NCBI GenBank assembly: GCA_017435465.1
Contig: JAFSEX010000032.1
Location: 1 to 64,000, forward strand
DNA length: 64,000 bases
From: Bacilli bacterium
Lineage (GTDB): Bacteria; Bacillota_I; Bacilli_A; RF39; UBA660
Direction: 5' to 3'
Shown here piece by piece: positions 36,842-45,586 of this stretch. Every line of letters starts with the position of its first letter. Within the stretch, counting starts at the first letter, position 1. The notes under the pieces were generated by a model. That model was given only the letters and a program-made list of their open reading frames with translations, ran no database searches and was not told the origin of the DNA. Both the position numbers and the translations under genes were made by a program.

Positions 36842-38029
36842 ATGTTTAAAAAAATAGTATTATATAAAGATGTTGTTAATTATATTAATGGTGATATGGA
36901 TTTAGAAACTTCAGAATTAATGGAAAATAATACTAAATTTATGATATCGGTAATTAAGTATACAAGAGATAAAAAGATGTATCAGTTTTGTAGCGATAGA
37001 GTTAAAAAAGATTATGATATGGTAAAATTTATGGTTGAAAAGTTTAGTGATGATATAAACTTCATTTCAAATCTTGCTGATGGATATATTTCTAATAATA
37101 AAACGAATGATGATGATTATACCTATGATGAATTAATTATTTTGATGTCGAAAGTATATAAAGAAAAATATCCAGATGATTTTAATAAATATGCCATTAA
37201 GGCAAATGCTTTTTTATCTTTTAAATTATTTGTAATTGAAGAATTATTTAAAGATCCAAAAATTAAAAATAATTATGGACTTGGTTTTGGGATATTTGAA
37301 ATGGATTATAGTGGTAGCAAAATAATTATGGATTTTGTTGCTAAATCACTTATAGATGAAATTTTTTATGGGGAAGAAAGAGAAAATTTAGAAAAAATTC
37401 TACATAAAAATTATAAAGATTATAATAAAATTACTGAAAAAGGAATAAATACATTTTTAATTAATTATATTAGTACTTTTGATAAATCATTAGCTGGTTA
37501 TGTATCAAATAATATAGAACTTATAAATAGTATTAAAAAACATCTTGAAAGAATAAATAAAAATTGGAATAAATATAATGAAAATCTTAATAATGAAAAA
37601 ATAGAATTTTTTATAGAAAAAATATCTGATTTTAAAGATAATTGTTGTTTTTATAAATATAGTATAGATGATATTATAAATTATATAGTTGATTATTTTC
37701 ATTTGGAGAATATATTTAGTTCGTATTTAAATACTTTAAAACAAATTGATGAATATAGATTATATAATTATAATGATTGTTATGAATGCTCATATGAATA
37801 TGAATTGGAATCAATATTTAACGAATTAACAAATGAATCTAAAAAAATTAATCCTAATGAAATGAATTCTTCAGATTTATTCTTTTTACAAAAGATTATT
37901 AAAATTGCTAGGGAAATATTTATTGAAGATAAATATTTAAATGATGATGAATATATTGACTCTGAAAAAGAAACAAAAATATTAAAATTTCCAGTTAGAA
38001 CTAATATTAATAAATCCATAAGGAAATAA
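36842..38029 (+). CDS. Acidic helical protein, unknown
   Basis: 395 residues, very rich in N, D, K, I, Y, with no signal peptide or membrane segment. No family or motif recognised. Start at the ATG after GTGGGG; a GTG four codons upstream is less well placed. It has its own promoter and lies just before the small peptide unit. Composition matches the host, so recent transfer is not indicated. Confidence 0.6.
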   Translation: MFKKIVLYKDVVNYINGDMDLETSELMENNTKFMISVIKYTRDKKMYQFCSDRVKKDYDMVKFMVEKFSDDINFISNLADGYISNNKTNDDDYTYDELIILMSKVYKEKYPDDFNKYAIKANAFLSFKLFVIEELFKDPKIKNNYGLGFGIFEMDYSGSKIIMDFVAKSLIDEIFYGEERENLEKILHKNYKDYNKITEKGINTFLINYISTFDKSLAGYVSNNIELINSIKKHLERINKNWNKYNENLNNEKIEFFIEKISDFKDNCCFYKYSIDDIINYIVDYFHLENIFSSYLNTLKQIDEYRLYNYNDCYECSYEYELESIFNELTNESKKINPNEMNSSDLFFLQKIIKIAREIFIEDKYLNDDEYIDSEKETKILKFPVRTNINKSIRK

Positions 38030-38047
38030 TAAAAGAATAACTAAAAT

Positions 38048-38076
38048 TTGACAAAATGCATAATTTTTGGTAAAAT
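38048..38076 (+). promoter_or_regulatory. Promoter of the 24-codon unit
   Basis: TTGACA, 17 bases, TAAAAT. A hairpin with a GAAA loop, AAAAGGA-gaaa-TCCTTTT (38088-38105), begins about five bases after the expected transcript start. Confidence 0.75.
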
Positions 38077-38122
38077 ATATTTTCATAAAAAGGAGAAATC
38101 CTTTTGATAAGGGGTAAGTATT

Positions 38123-38197
38123 GTGTTGAATATATTTATAAATGTTATTAAAAACGTTAAGATGTGTTATGAAATGTATAACACTTGTTACAAATAA
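38123..38197 (+). CDS. Candidate 24-residue peptide gene with its own promoter and terminator
   Basis: GTG start eight bases after AAGGGG. The peptide is VLNIFINVIKNVKM followed by CYEMYNTCYK (first residue formylmethionine): a hydrophobic first half, two basic residues, then two cysteines. The stop codon is immediately followed by the terminator stem. A second hairpin, GTGTTAT / ATAACAC, lies in its last codons. Alternatively the transcript of about 140 bases is a small RNA. No known family. Confidence 0.45.
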   Translation: MLNIFINVIKNVKMCYEMYNTCYK

Positions 38198-38221
38198 TAG
38201 AGATAATTCTCTATTTTTTTG
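38196..38221 (+). terminator. Terminator of the small unit
   Basis: AATAGAGA / TCTCTATT, four-base loop, then a run of T. It separates this unit from the rplM promoter. Confidence 0.85.
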
Positions 38222-38231
38222 TAATATTTAA

Positions 38232-38260
38232 TTGACTTTAATAGTATGTTTTAGTATAAT
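38232..38260 (+). promoter_or_regulatory. Promoter of rplM-rpsI
   Basis: TTGACT, 17 bases, TATAAT. Confidence 0.8.
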
Positions 38261-38287
38261 TTTAATCGGTACATTTTATTTTATCTA

Positions 38288-38324
38288 AATATTGAAAAAA
38301 CCTTGGGAAAGTTTAATCAATATT
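38288..38324 (+). promoter_or_regulatory. Hairpin in the rplM leader, possible L13 autoregulatory element
   Basis: AATATTG / CAATATT with a 23-base loop that can pair further inside, between the promoter and the RBS of rplM. L13 leaders are known in Bacilli; this assignment is by position only. Confidence 0.35.
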
Positions 38325-38349
38325 GGTAAAAGAAAGGGAAGATTTTATA

Positions 38350-38781
38350 ATGACAACATTTATGCAAAAGAAAGAAGAAGTTAATCGTAAATGGTATGTT
38401 GTAGATGCTGAAGGTAAATCTTTAGGTCGTGTTGCATCTAAAGTTGCAACTGTACTTAGAGGTAAACATAAAGCAACATTTACACCAAACACTGATTGTG
38501 GTGACTTCGTAATTGTTATCAATGCAGAAAAAGTTAATTTAACTGGAAACAAATTAGATGCTAAAATGTATTATAACCATAGTGGTTATCCAGGAGGATT
38601 AAGAGAAAGAACTGCAAGAACAATGATAGAAAACTATCCAACTGAAATGATTGAGAGAGCAGTTAAAGGAATGCTTCCAAAAGGAAGATTAGGACGTCAA
38701 ATGGGCAAAAAATTATTTGTTTATGCTGGTAGTGAACACAAACATGAAGCACAAAAGCCAGTAGAATTAAAAATTGACTAG
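38350..38781 (+). CDS. rplM: 50S ribosomal protein L13
   Basis: 143 residues; starts [20 protein letters not shown], preceded by AAAGGGAAG, then [26 protein letters not shown] and [30 protein letters not shown]. An in-frame GTG nine codons earlier is rejected because the family starts here. Confidence 0.98.
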   Translation: MTTFMQKKEEVNRKWYVVDAEGKSLGRVASKVATVLRGKHKATFTPNTDCGDFVIVINAEKVNLTGNKLDAKMYYNHSGYPGGLRERTARTMIENYPTEMIERAVKGMLPKGRLGRQMGKKLFVYAGSEHKHEAQKPVELKID

Positions 38782-38793
38782 GAGGAAATAAAT

Positions 38794-39213
38794 ATGGCTA
38801 ATAAAAAATCATATTATGGTACAGGACGTAGAAAAAGCGCAATTGCAAAAGTAACATTAACTCCAGGTAAAGGTAAAATTACTGTTAATGGTAAAGATGT
38901 TAATGAATATTTTCCATTTGATACATTAGTTATGGATTTAACTCAACCACTAGTTTACACTAACACAAATGAAATGTTTGATGTTAATGCAGATGTTAAA
39001 GGTGGTGGATTCTCTGGACAAACAGGTGCTATTAGATTAGGAATTGCTAAAGCTTTATTAGAATATGATTCAACTACTGATGCTGATAGCGAAAATTCAT
39101 TTAGAAAAATTCTTAAAGCACATGGATTTATTACTAGAGATGCAAGAGTTAAAGAACGTAAAAAATACGGACTTAAAAAAGCAAGACGTGCTCCACAATT
39201 CTCAAAAAGATAA
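38794..39213 (+). CDS. rpsI: 30S ribosomal protein S9
   Basis: 139 residues; [27 protein letters not shown] and the C-terminal [12 protein letters not shown] tail whose final Lys-Arg touches P-site tRNA. Confidence 0.98.
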   Translation: MANKKSYYGTGRRKSAIAKVTLTPGKGKITVNGKDVNEYFPFDTLVMDLTQPLVYTNTNEMFDVNADVKGGGFSGQTGAIRLGIAKALLEYDSTTDADSENSFRKILKAHGFITRDARVKERKKYGLKKARRAPQFSKR

Positions 39214-39237
39214 TATACAATTATTTCAATGTTTGGC

Positions 39238-39264
39238 AAAGCTCGATATATTCGAGCTTTTTCT
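39238..39264 (+). terminator. Intrinsic terminator after rpsI
   Basis: AAAGCTCGA / TCGAGCTTT with a five-base loop and T tail. Confidence 0.9.
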
Positions 39265-39375
39265 TATTTAAAACTTTCACTCACATATCATACATATATT
39301 ATAAAAAAATAATAAAATTCTAAATAGGCAGTTCAAAATATGATATAATAAATATAAATTTATGGAGGGTTTTAT

Positions 39376-40089
39376 ATGATAATATATAACAATGATAAAC
39401 ATTTAATTACTACAACAATTGGTGATATAATACAAAATCCAAGAATGTCATCTTTTTATTTAACAGCAGAATCTTTTAGAGGTAAAGAAACTCGATTTTT
39501 TAAAATAATATCCAAAGATGTTATAACAAGAAATATTAAACATATAACCAATCAATCTATGGCAACAGAAGTAAAAAGAAGGTTCAGAGAAATTACAAAT
39601 ATATATAATTCAAATGAATATTATGATAAAGAACATAATATTGGTTATAAAGTTTTTCCTTATATGAAAAATCCATCAATTTATTCGTATTCAATGTTAT
39701 ATCCTGCAATAACTGAATTTTTTCAATACTGGGAAAAATTTAATCATACAGGAATTTCTATGAAAGATTTTATTCCTCATTATGATTTATCAAAATTATT
39801 TGTGAGTATGGAAAATTTTAAAGACTTGGAAAATTTATTTGAAAAACAACAAGGTAAAACATTGAAAAATGCTTTATATCAAGAATTTCCACAATTTGCA
39901 ATATTTTATTATGAAATTTATCCATATTTAAATTTAGAAACTGTTAATTGTTATGATATATCTAAATTAATTAATGCAAGAATTCAAGTTAAAGAGTTAG
40001 GATTAGATACAACACAATTAGATGCATTAGAAGAAAATCTAAAAGTAGCAAAAAATAATACTAAGGTTTTAAATCTTATAAAAAAATAA
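39376..40089 (+). CDS. Hypothetical protein, unknown
   Basis: 237 residues, soluble, rich in aromatic residues (FFQYWEKF, QFAIFYYEIYPYL). The first 60 residues look like a beta-rich fold, the rest helical. No family recognised. Good RBS (GGAGGG), a -10 TATAAT at 39344-39349 without a clear -35, and its own terminator: a monocistronic gene. Confidence 0.6.
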   Translation: MIIYNNDKHLITTTIGDIIQNPRMSSFYLTAESFRGKETRFFKIISKDVITRNIKHITNQSMATEVKRRFREITNIYNSNEYYDKEHNIGYKVFPYMKNPSIYSYSMLYPAITEFFQYWEKFNHTGISMKDFIPHYDLSKLFVSMENFKDLENLFEKQQGKTLKNALYQEFPQFAIFYYEIYPYLNLETVNCYDISKLINARIQVKELGLDTTQLDALEENLKVAKNNTKVLNLIKK

Positions 40090-40108
40090 GTATAATATAC
40101 TATAATTT

Positions 40109-40136
40109 AAAGTTTGATATACTCAAACTTTTTTTT
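40109..40136 (+). terminator. Intrinsic terminator
   Basis: AAAGTTTGA / TCAAACTTT, loop TATAC, T tail. Confidence 0.9.
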
Positions 40137-40151
40137 AAATAAAATATTAAG

Positions 40152-40180
40152 TTTACAAAATAAATTTATAAGTATATAAT
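40152..40180 (+). promoter_or_regulatory. Promoter of the CDF exporter gene
   Basis: TTTACA, 17 bases, TATAAT. Confidence 0.65.
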
Positions 40181-40198
40181 TTTAATAGGTGGTATAAA

Positions 40199-41080
40199 AT
40201 GAAGGCTGATAAAAAAATTCTAATCGCTTTTCTATTAAATTTATTTTTTTCAATAATTGAATTTATTGGTGGAATTATAACAAATAGTGTTGCTATTATA
40301 TCTGATTCTATTCATGATATCGGGGATGCTATTAGTATTGGTATTTCATATTTTTTAGAACTTAAAAGTAATAAAAAACCAGATGAAAAATATACATATG
40401 GCTATGTAAGATATTCACTTTTAGGAAGTATAATTACAAATTTAATATTATTGATTGGCTCTGTTTTTGTTGTTTATAACGCAATAATAAGAATTTTTAC
40501 TCCAGTTTTAATTAATTATGATGGAATGGTAGTATTCGCTATAATAGGATTTGTAATTAACTTTTTAGCTGCATACTTTACAAGAGATGGAAAATCTTTA
40601 AATCAAAAAGCAGTAAATTTACATATGTTAGAAGATGTTTTGGGTTGGTTAGTAGTATTAATTGGCGCAATTGTTATGAGATTTACTAATATTGTAATTT
40701 TAGATTCAATACTTTCTATTTTAGTTGCATTATTTATTTTAATAAATGCATTAAAATCATTAAAAAAGATTTTAGATATATTTTTAGAAAAAACTCCTAA
40801 TAATATTAATCTAGATGAGATTAAAAAAGAATTAACAAAAATTAATGGTGTATTAGATGTTCATCATATTCATATAAGAAGTATAGATGGGTTTTATAAT
40901 TATGCTACAATGCATATAGTAGTTGATGGCGATTATAAAAAAATAAAACATGAAGTAAAACATATATTAGAAAATTATAATATTAATCATGTAACTATTG
41001 AATTTGAAGAAAAAAATGAAAAATGTGATAATACTAAATGTGATATAAAAAAAGAAAAACATGCACACCATAATCATTAA
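40199..41080 (+). CDS. Cation diffusion facilitator family metal exporter
   Basis: 293 residues. Six membrane helices; the metal site is in SDSIHDIGDAIS (helix 2) and HMLEDVLGW (helix 5, H-x3-D). The cytoplasmic C-terminal domain has HHIHIRSIDG, and the protein ends with a Cys/His tail (CDNTKCDIKKEKHAHHNH) likely to sense zinc or a similar ion. Metal choice is inferred. Confidence 0.92.
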   Translation: MKADKKILIAFLLNLFFSIIEFIGGIITNSVAIISDSIHDIGDAISIGISYFLELKSNKKPDEKYTYGYVRYSLLGSIITNLILLIGSVFVVYNAIIRIFTPVLINYDGMVVFAIIGFVINFLAAYFTRDGKSLNQKAVNLHMLEDVLGWLVVLIGAIVMRFTNIVILDSILSILVALFILINALKSLKKILDIFLEKTPNNINLDEIKKELTKINGVLDVHHIHIRSIDGFYNYATMHIVVDGDYKKIKHEVKHILENYNINHVTIEFEEKNEKCDNTKCDIKKEKHAHHNH

Positions 41081-41100
41081 AATATAGTTGGAGAATATTA

Positions 41101-41511
41101 ATGAATATTTATAGTGATTATTTCAATGAAATTTTAGGTTATGATTGTGATAATAATGAAATAAGAGAATTTAGAGTGTTAAGATATCCTTTTTCACAAG
41201 AAATAGAAAGTTTTGATGATGAACCAAATATTGATCCAAGATTTTATTGTTTAGTAAAAAGTGAAAATGGAAATGTTTATGGTGTAAGTATTTATGATGA
41301 TTATAATCCTAAGTATATAAGAAGATTTGAAAATATTGATAAGAAAGATAAAATACCAATGTTAATTAAAACTGTATCTGAAATGTCATATTATGAAGTG
41401 GCGTTTTCTGGAATAACTGGTAATGAATGGTATTATCATAGGGATAGAAATAAATTAAAAGAAGCAATTGAAACACATGTAAATAAACAAAAAGTTTATG
41501 TAAAAAAATAA
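41101..41511 (+). CDS. Small acidic protein, unknown
   Basis: 136 residues, soluble, rich in Y, D, E. Begins MNIYSDYFNEILGYDCDNNEIREFRVLRYPF. No family recognised. It follows the metal exporter by 20 bases with a GGAG RBS, so it may be co-transcribed. Confidence 0.6.
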   Translation: MNIYSDYFNEILGYDCDNNEIREFRVLRYPFSQEIESFDDEPNIDPRFYCLVKSENGNVYGVSIYDDYNPKYIRRFENIDKKDKIPMLIKTVSEMSYYEVAFSGITGNEWYYHRDRNKLKEAIETHVNKQKVYVKK

Positions 41512-41591
41512 ATATAATATGAAATATATTTTTTATAATTGTTATTTATAATTATATTTGTTAAAATTATTATTAGAGGAGTTGGTGTATA

Positions 41592-42734
41592 ATGAAAAAA
41601 AGTGTAAGTATTAGTTTAGTTGGTATTATACTTGCTGTAGTAATATTTGTTAGTGGATATTTTATTATTTTTCCTGGAGTAAAAGAATTAAATGAAATTA
41701 GTAGTATAAAAGAATTAACATTTGATGAAAAAACAAAATTAATAGATGATGTAAATAAAAAGTATGACAATTTGGAAGTAGAAATTGATAATAAATATTC
41801 TGGTTCTATTAATGATATAGAATCTAAATATAAAAATTTAGAAAATCAAATTAAAGAAGAAACAAAAAAGAAAATAAGTGAACTTGATGAAAAAATAAAT
41901 AATAAAAATGTTGAACAAGATAATGAGTTTTGGAAACATCAATTATCAAAAAAATATTATGATTTAGGTACTGAACTTTCAAATTTAAAAGAGGAAAAAT
42001 GGGATGTAGAAATAAAAGAAAGAGAAGACATTTCTAAAAATAATACAAATAAAAGACAAGAATTGGAAAAAATAGAAGAAAATAAAAAATTAGAAAAAGA
42101 TAGACTTAGCGAGAAAAAACAAAATGAAATAAATGAAATCAACACTAGAAATACTGATACATCTAGTATAAAAAGTAAAAATATTAAAAACATTATTCTT
42201 GGAATTATTATAATATTAATACCAATGTTATATATTGTTCTAGCATTTAATAAATTAACAAGACTATTCAATTCTGTTAAAAAATATTGGAGTCAAGTTG
42301 ACGTATTATTAAAACAAAGAGCAGATTTAATTCCAAATATTGTTAATACTGTAAAAGGATATGCAAAACATGAGAAAGATACTTTAACAAATGTAATTAG
42401 CGCTAGAAATGAAATATTAAATGCTACTAGTAAAGAAGAAGAAATAAATGCAAATAAAAAAATGAACAATTCAATAAATCGTTTATTAGCACTACAAGAA
42501 GATTATCCGGAATTAAAAGCAGATAAAAATTATATGAGTTTACATAATGATTTAAGACAATTAGAAGATGAGATAGCTGATGCAAGAATTAGATATAATA
42601 ATAGCGTATTAAAATATAAAAACAAATTAGAAGTTTTTCCATCTAATCTAATAGCTAGTATATTTAATTTTAAACAAGAATTATTTTTTCAAATTGATGA
42701 TGAAGAAAAAAATAATCCAAAAGTAGAATTTTAA
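41592..42734 (+). CDS. Coiled-coil protein with C-terminal LemA domain
   Basis: 380 residues. A membrane helix at residues 5-28, about 150 residues of charged coiled coil, a second helix near 200-222 (IILGIIIILIPMLYIVLAF), then a LemA domain: YWSQVDVLLKQRADLIPNIVNTVKGYAKHEKDTLTNVISARN. Standard LemA proteins are about 190 residues with one helix; this one has gained an N-terminal helix and coiled coil, placing the coiled coil between two helices, probably outside the cell. Role of LemA proteins is unclear. Confidence 0.8.
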   Translation: MKKSVSISLVGIILAVVIFVSGYFIIFPGVKELNEISSIKELTFDEKTKLIDDVNKKYDNLEVEIDNKYSGSINDIESKYKNLENQIKEETKKKISELDEKINNKNVEQDNEFWKHQLSKKYYDLGTELSNLKEEKWDVEIKEREDISKNNTNKRQELEKIEENKKLEKDRLSEKKQNEINEINTRNTDTSSIKSKNIKNIILGIIIILIPMLYIVLAFNKLTRLFNSVKKYWSQVDVLLKQRADLIPNIVNTVKGYAKHEKDTLTNVISARNEILNATSKEEEINANKKMNNSINRLLALQEDYPELKADKNYMSLHNDLRQLEDEIADARIRYNNSVLKYKNKLEVFPSNLIASIFNFKQELFFQIDDEEKNNPKVEF

Positions 42735-42741
42735 TTGATAT

Positions 42742-42766
42742 AAAGATAGTTTAAAAACTATCTTTT
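42742..42766 (+). terminator. Hairpin terminator after the LemA-domain gene
   Basis: Eleven-base perfect stem AAAGATAGTTT / AAACTATCTTT with a two-base gap; short T tail. Confidence 0.65.
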
Positions 42767-42832
42767 ATATTGTTAATTATAATTTATTGTGGTATCCTAT
42801 AATTATATTATTAATAGAAGTTTGGTGGTATC

Positions 42833-43357
42833 ATGAATAAAATATATTTAATATTAATGCATACATATACTATACCTTCAAGAGTGATTAGATTCGTTAC
42901 TATGTATCCATATAGTCATGTAGGTCTTTCTTTAGAAAAAGAGTGTAATACAATATATAGTTTCGGAAGAAAAAAAGTTAGTTCAATCTTGGATTGTGGT
43001 TTTGTAATAGAACATAAACATGGTGAATTTTTTCATAAATTTAACAATACAAAATGTAAAATTTACGAACTTGATGTTGATGAAGAACAATATAAAGAAT
43101 TAAAGAAAATACTCGATGATATGGAGATAAATGCTGAAAATTATAAATATGATTTTACAGGAATTATCCCCAGGTTTTTGGGAATTCCAATAACCACAAA
43201 AAGTAAATATGTATGTAGTTATTTTGTCGCAGATGTTTTGGAAAAAACTGGAATATATAAGTTTAATAAACAAGTATGCTTTATTAAACCTAAAGATTTT
43301 GAATACTTGGGTATAGGTAATGAAGTGTATAGTGGTTATTATAATTTATATGAATAG
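42833..43357 (+). CDS. Papain-like cysteine hydrolase, YiiX/YaeF type
   Basis: 174 residues. The permuted NlpC/P60-like layout is visible: catalytic histidine in YPYSHVGLSL near residue 29 and cysteine in KYVCSYFVADVLEKTG near 130. Such enzymes hydrolyse amide or ester bonds in cell-wall or lipid substrates. No signal peptide, so it probably acts inside the cell. It stands before the CwlD-like gene. Confidence 0.65.
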   Translation: MNKIYLILMHTYTIPSRVIRFVTMYPYSHVGLSLEKECNTIYSFGRKKVSSILDCGFVIEHKHGEFFHKFNNTKCKIYELDVDEEQYKELKKILDDMEINAENYKYDFTGIIPRFLGIPITTKSKYVCSYFVADVLEKTGIYKFNKQVCFIKPKDFEYLGIGNEVYSGYYNLYE

Positions 43358-43418
43358 AATAGTTTATCTTAATAATAAAGAAAAAAATGAATATAATTGA
43401 TTATAAATGAGGGATATT

Positions 43419-44081
43419 ATGCAAGAGTATAAAAGATTAACAATTATATTATTTTTTTTATTTTTTTGTGTATTTATAAGAGTAGATGCAAAAATAAATG
43501 ATTTACCATTGCTTGGAAAAGCTATTTATGTAGATCCCGGACATGGAGGTAGGGATCCTGGCGCATTATACAAAGATATCGAAGAAGCAGATATAAATCT
43601 TGAGATATCTAAACATTTAGTAAAAAAGTTAGAAGAAAAAGGCGCAATAGTATATATAATAAGAGATGGAGATTATGATTTATCTAGACCAAACTCTTAT
43701 AATATTAAAAGAAGCGATTTACAAAATAGGGTAAAATTAATTAATAATTCAAATATTGATTTATATTTATCAATACATTTAAATACATATAGTTCTAGTA
43801 ATTGGAAAGGTGCTCAAGTTTTCTATGACGATATAAACAATAATAATAAAAAGCTTGCAGAAAACATACAAGCTTCTTTTAAAAAAATGTTAAATAGTAA
43901 TCGCAAAATTAAAGAAATATCGACATATTATATGTATAGACATATAAAAGTACCTGGTGCTTTATTAGAAGTTGGATTTCTTACAAATCCAAATGAAAGA
44001 CATTTATTAAAAACAGAAAATTATCAAAAGAAAATCTGTGATTCAATTGTAGAAGGTGTTATAAACTATTATAATTCCTAA
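43419..44081 (+). CDS. N-acetylmuramoyl-L-alanine amidase, CwlD-like
   Basis: 220 residues. An N-terminal membrane anchor (LTIILFFLFFCVFI) then an Amidase_3 domain: zinc ligands H in DPGHGGRDPGA, E in EEADINLE, H in SIHLNTY and catalytic E in LLEVGFLTN. Size and single anchor match CwlD, which starts muramic-lactam formation in spore cortex; this fits the spo0A and cotJ genes but is inferred. ATG 43419 was preferred because GAGGG lies five bases before it. The end overlaps the opposite-strand gene by 23 bases. Confidence 0.85.
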   Translation: MQEYKRLTIILFFLFFCVFIRVDAKINDLPLLGKAIYVDPGHGGRDPGALYKDIEEADINLEISKHLVKKLEEKGAIVYIIRDGDYDLSRPNSYNIKRSDLQNRVKLINNSNIDLYLSIHLNTYSSSNWKGAQVFYDDINNNNKKLAENIQASFKKMLNSNRKIKEISTYYMYRHIKVPGALLEVGFLTNPNERHLLKTENYQKKICDSIVEGVINYYNS

Positions 44082-44424
44082 CTGGTATGTTAATATTACT
44101 TCTAGTATCAATTAAATCATTTATAGTTTCAGTTTTGTCTTCATCTTCTTTAATTGGTTCAAAATCAGATATCCAATTTTTATCTAGTGGAACATTATTA
44201 TCAATTATTACATAACTAATAACAATTCCAGCAACTACTAAAAATACTTTTGTTCCATTAAAGATTATGTGTTTATCTCTAATATATTTTTTTATTAAAT
44301 TTTTTAAATCATAATTTTTTTTAATACTACTATTAAAATCATTACTAAATTCATAATAATTATTAATATACAAATATAAAGATTCTTGATTATTATTGTT
44401 TACAATTAAATATCTATCAAACAT
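44059..44424 (-). CDS. Small single-helix membrane protein, unknown
   Basis: About 121 residues: an N-terminal acidic/aromatic soluble part, a helix (GTKVFLVVAGIVISYVII) near residue 65 and an acidic tail. No family recognised. ATG 44424 is preferred over 44436 because GGGTGA lies between them. That RBS sits in the right arm of a long hairpin. Its 3' end overlaps the amidase gene, tail to tail. Confidence 0.55.
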   Translation of the reverse strand: MFDRYLIVNNNNQESLYLYINNYYEFSNDFNSSIKKNYDLKNLIKKYIRDKHIIFNGTKVFLVVAGIVISYVIIDNNVPLDKNWISDFEPIKEDEDKTETINDLIDTRSNINIPVRNYNSL

Positions 44425-44430
44425 AAAATC

Positions 44431-44479
44431 ACCCATAATTAGTATTTACAAACTATTAATTTTAATACTAATTATGGGT
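44431..44479 (-). repeat. Perfect 16-base inverted repeat over the RBS of the downstream gene
   Basis: ACCCATAATTAGTATT and AATACTAATTATGGGT with a 17-base loop, between two minus-strand genes. In the transcript the second arm contains the GGGT of the downstream RBS. No T run follows, so it is not a plain terminator. Confidence 0.85.
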
Positions 44480-44484
44480 TTAAT

Positions 44485-45468
44485 TTAAAATTCAAAATAT
44501 TGACATTTATCTTTTTTATCACAATCTTTTCCAGTTTTATATGATAAATTTTTAAATACTTCATCTAAAATCTTTTCGTTTTTATCATTATACAAATAAT
44601 CATTTACAACATTAATTGTATAAACTGCTTTATCTAAGGCAATCCTATATAATTCTATAAATGAATAATTGTATATTTCGTTTTTATTCATTGGATGATT
44701 CCATTCTTTTCTTTCTAAATTTAAATAATGTATTTTCTTTTTATGATGAACATTATATGATAATCCTTGTTTTTTTAAATATTTATCTGGTAAAACAAAA
44801 TCAATAAATTTATAACCTAATTTTTTAATACCATACTTATCATATCTATATAATTGAAATATCTTTTTCATTTGTTTAATAGAAGTTAAATATATTTTAG
44901 AAAAATTATCAATATCATATACACTTTTAAACACATCATCTAACATTTTAATACATTTACTATCTAAGTTATCCAAATTACAAATAAAATTATGAATTTT
45001 ATAATCTTTTGGAAAAACTTTTTCTCTTTGAAAAATCATATATCCATCTATATATACTTCCATATCTGCATGCATTCCATTATATTTATATGTGTTTTTA
45101 TTTTTTTTGTCAAAATCTCCGGTTTTATATATTACAAATGGATGAACTATTGAATCTAACGTGTAATGTGCAATAGAACCATATAACAAACTTAAAACAT
45201 TCGAATTCTTTTCTAATTTATTACCTTTTATATATTTAATTAAAGTAATAAAATAATTTTTTGTATTTGTTGTGTGAATTAATTTGGGATAATTTTCTCT
45301 AATCTTTTTACCGGGTAATATTGTTCCTAAATTATAAAAGTTTAATGGATCTGACCCTTGTGCAAATGTTTTAAAGTTTTCAATATTCTTAATTCTTTTT
45401 TGTACATCTCTATCTAATTTTTCATATATGTCTATTGCAAAAAAAGCATGGGTTATAGAGCTAGGCAT
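44485..45468 (-). CDS. Zinc-dependent phospholipase C-like protein
   Basis: 327 residues. Begins MPSSITHAFFAIDIYEKL, then AQGSDPLNFY, and the metal-binding-type helix GSIAHYTLDSIVHPFVIYKTG near residue 95; HADMEVYIDG follows. This is the pattern of the zinc-dependent phospholipase C family common in Clostridia and gut Bacilli. No signal peptide, so the substrate and site are unclear. AAGGAGG precedes the start. Confidence 0.8.
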   Translation of the reverse strand: MPSSITHAFFAIDIYEKLDRDVQKRIKNIENFKTFAQGSDPLNFYNLGTILPGKKIRENYPKLIHTTNTKNYFITLIKYIKGNKLEKNSNVLSLLYGSIAHYTLDSIVHPFVIYKTGDFDKKNKNTYKYNGMHADMEVYIDGYMIFQREKVFPKDYKIHNFICNLDNLDSKCIKMLDDVFKSVYDIDNFSKIYLTSIKQMKKIFQLYRYDKYGIKKLGYKFIDFVLPDKYLKKQGLSYNVHHKKKIHYLNLERKEWNHPMNKNEIYNYSFIELYRIALDKAVYTINVVNDYLYNDKNEKILDEVFKNLSYKTGKDCDKKDKCQYFEF

Positions 45469-45586
45469 GATTTTTCCTCCTTATATTTATTGTACAATAT
45501 AATAAATTATATCATAAATTGTGGGAAATAATGAAAAAAATAAAATAATTTTAAATTTTGTGATATAATCTATAATAGGTGAGAAT

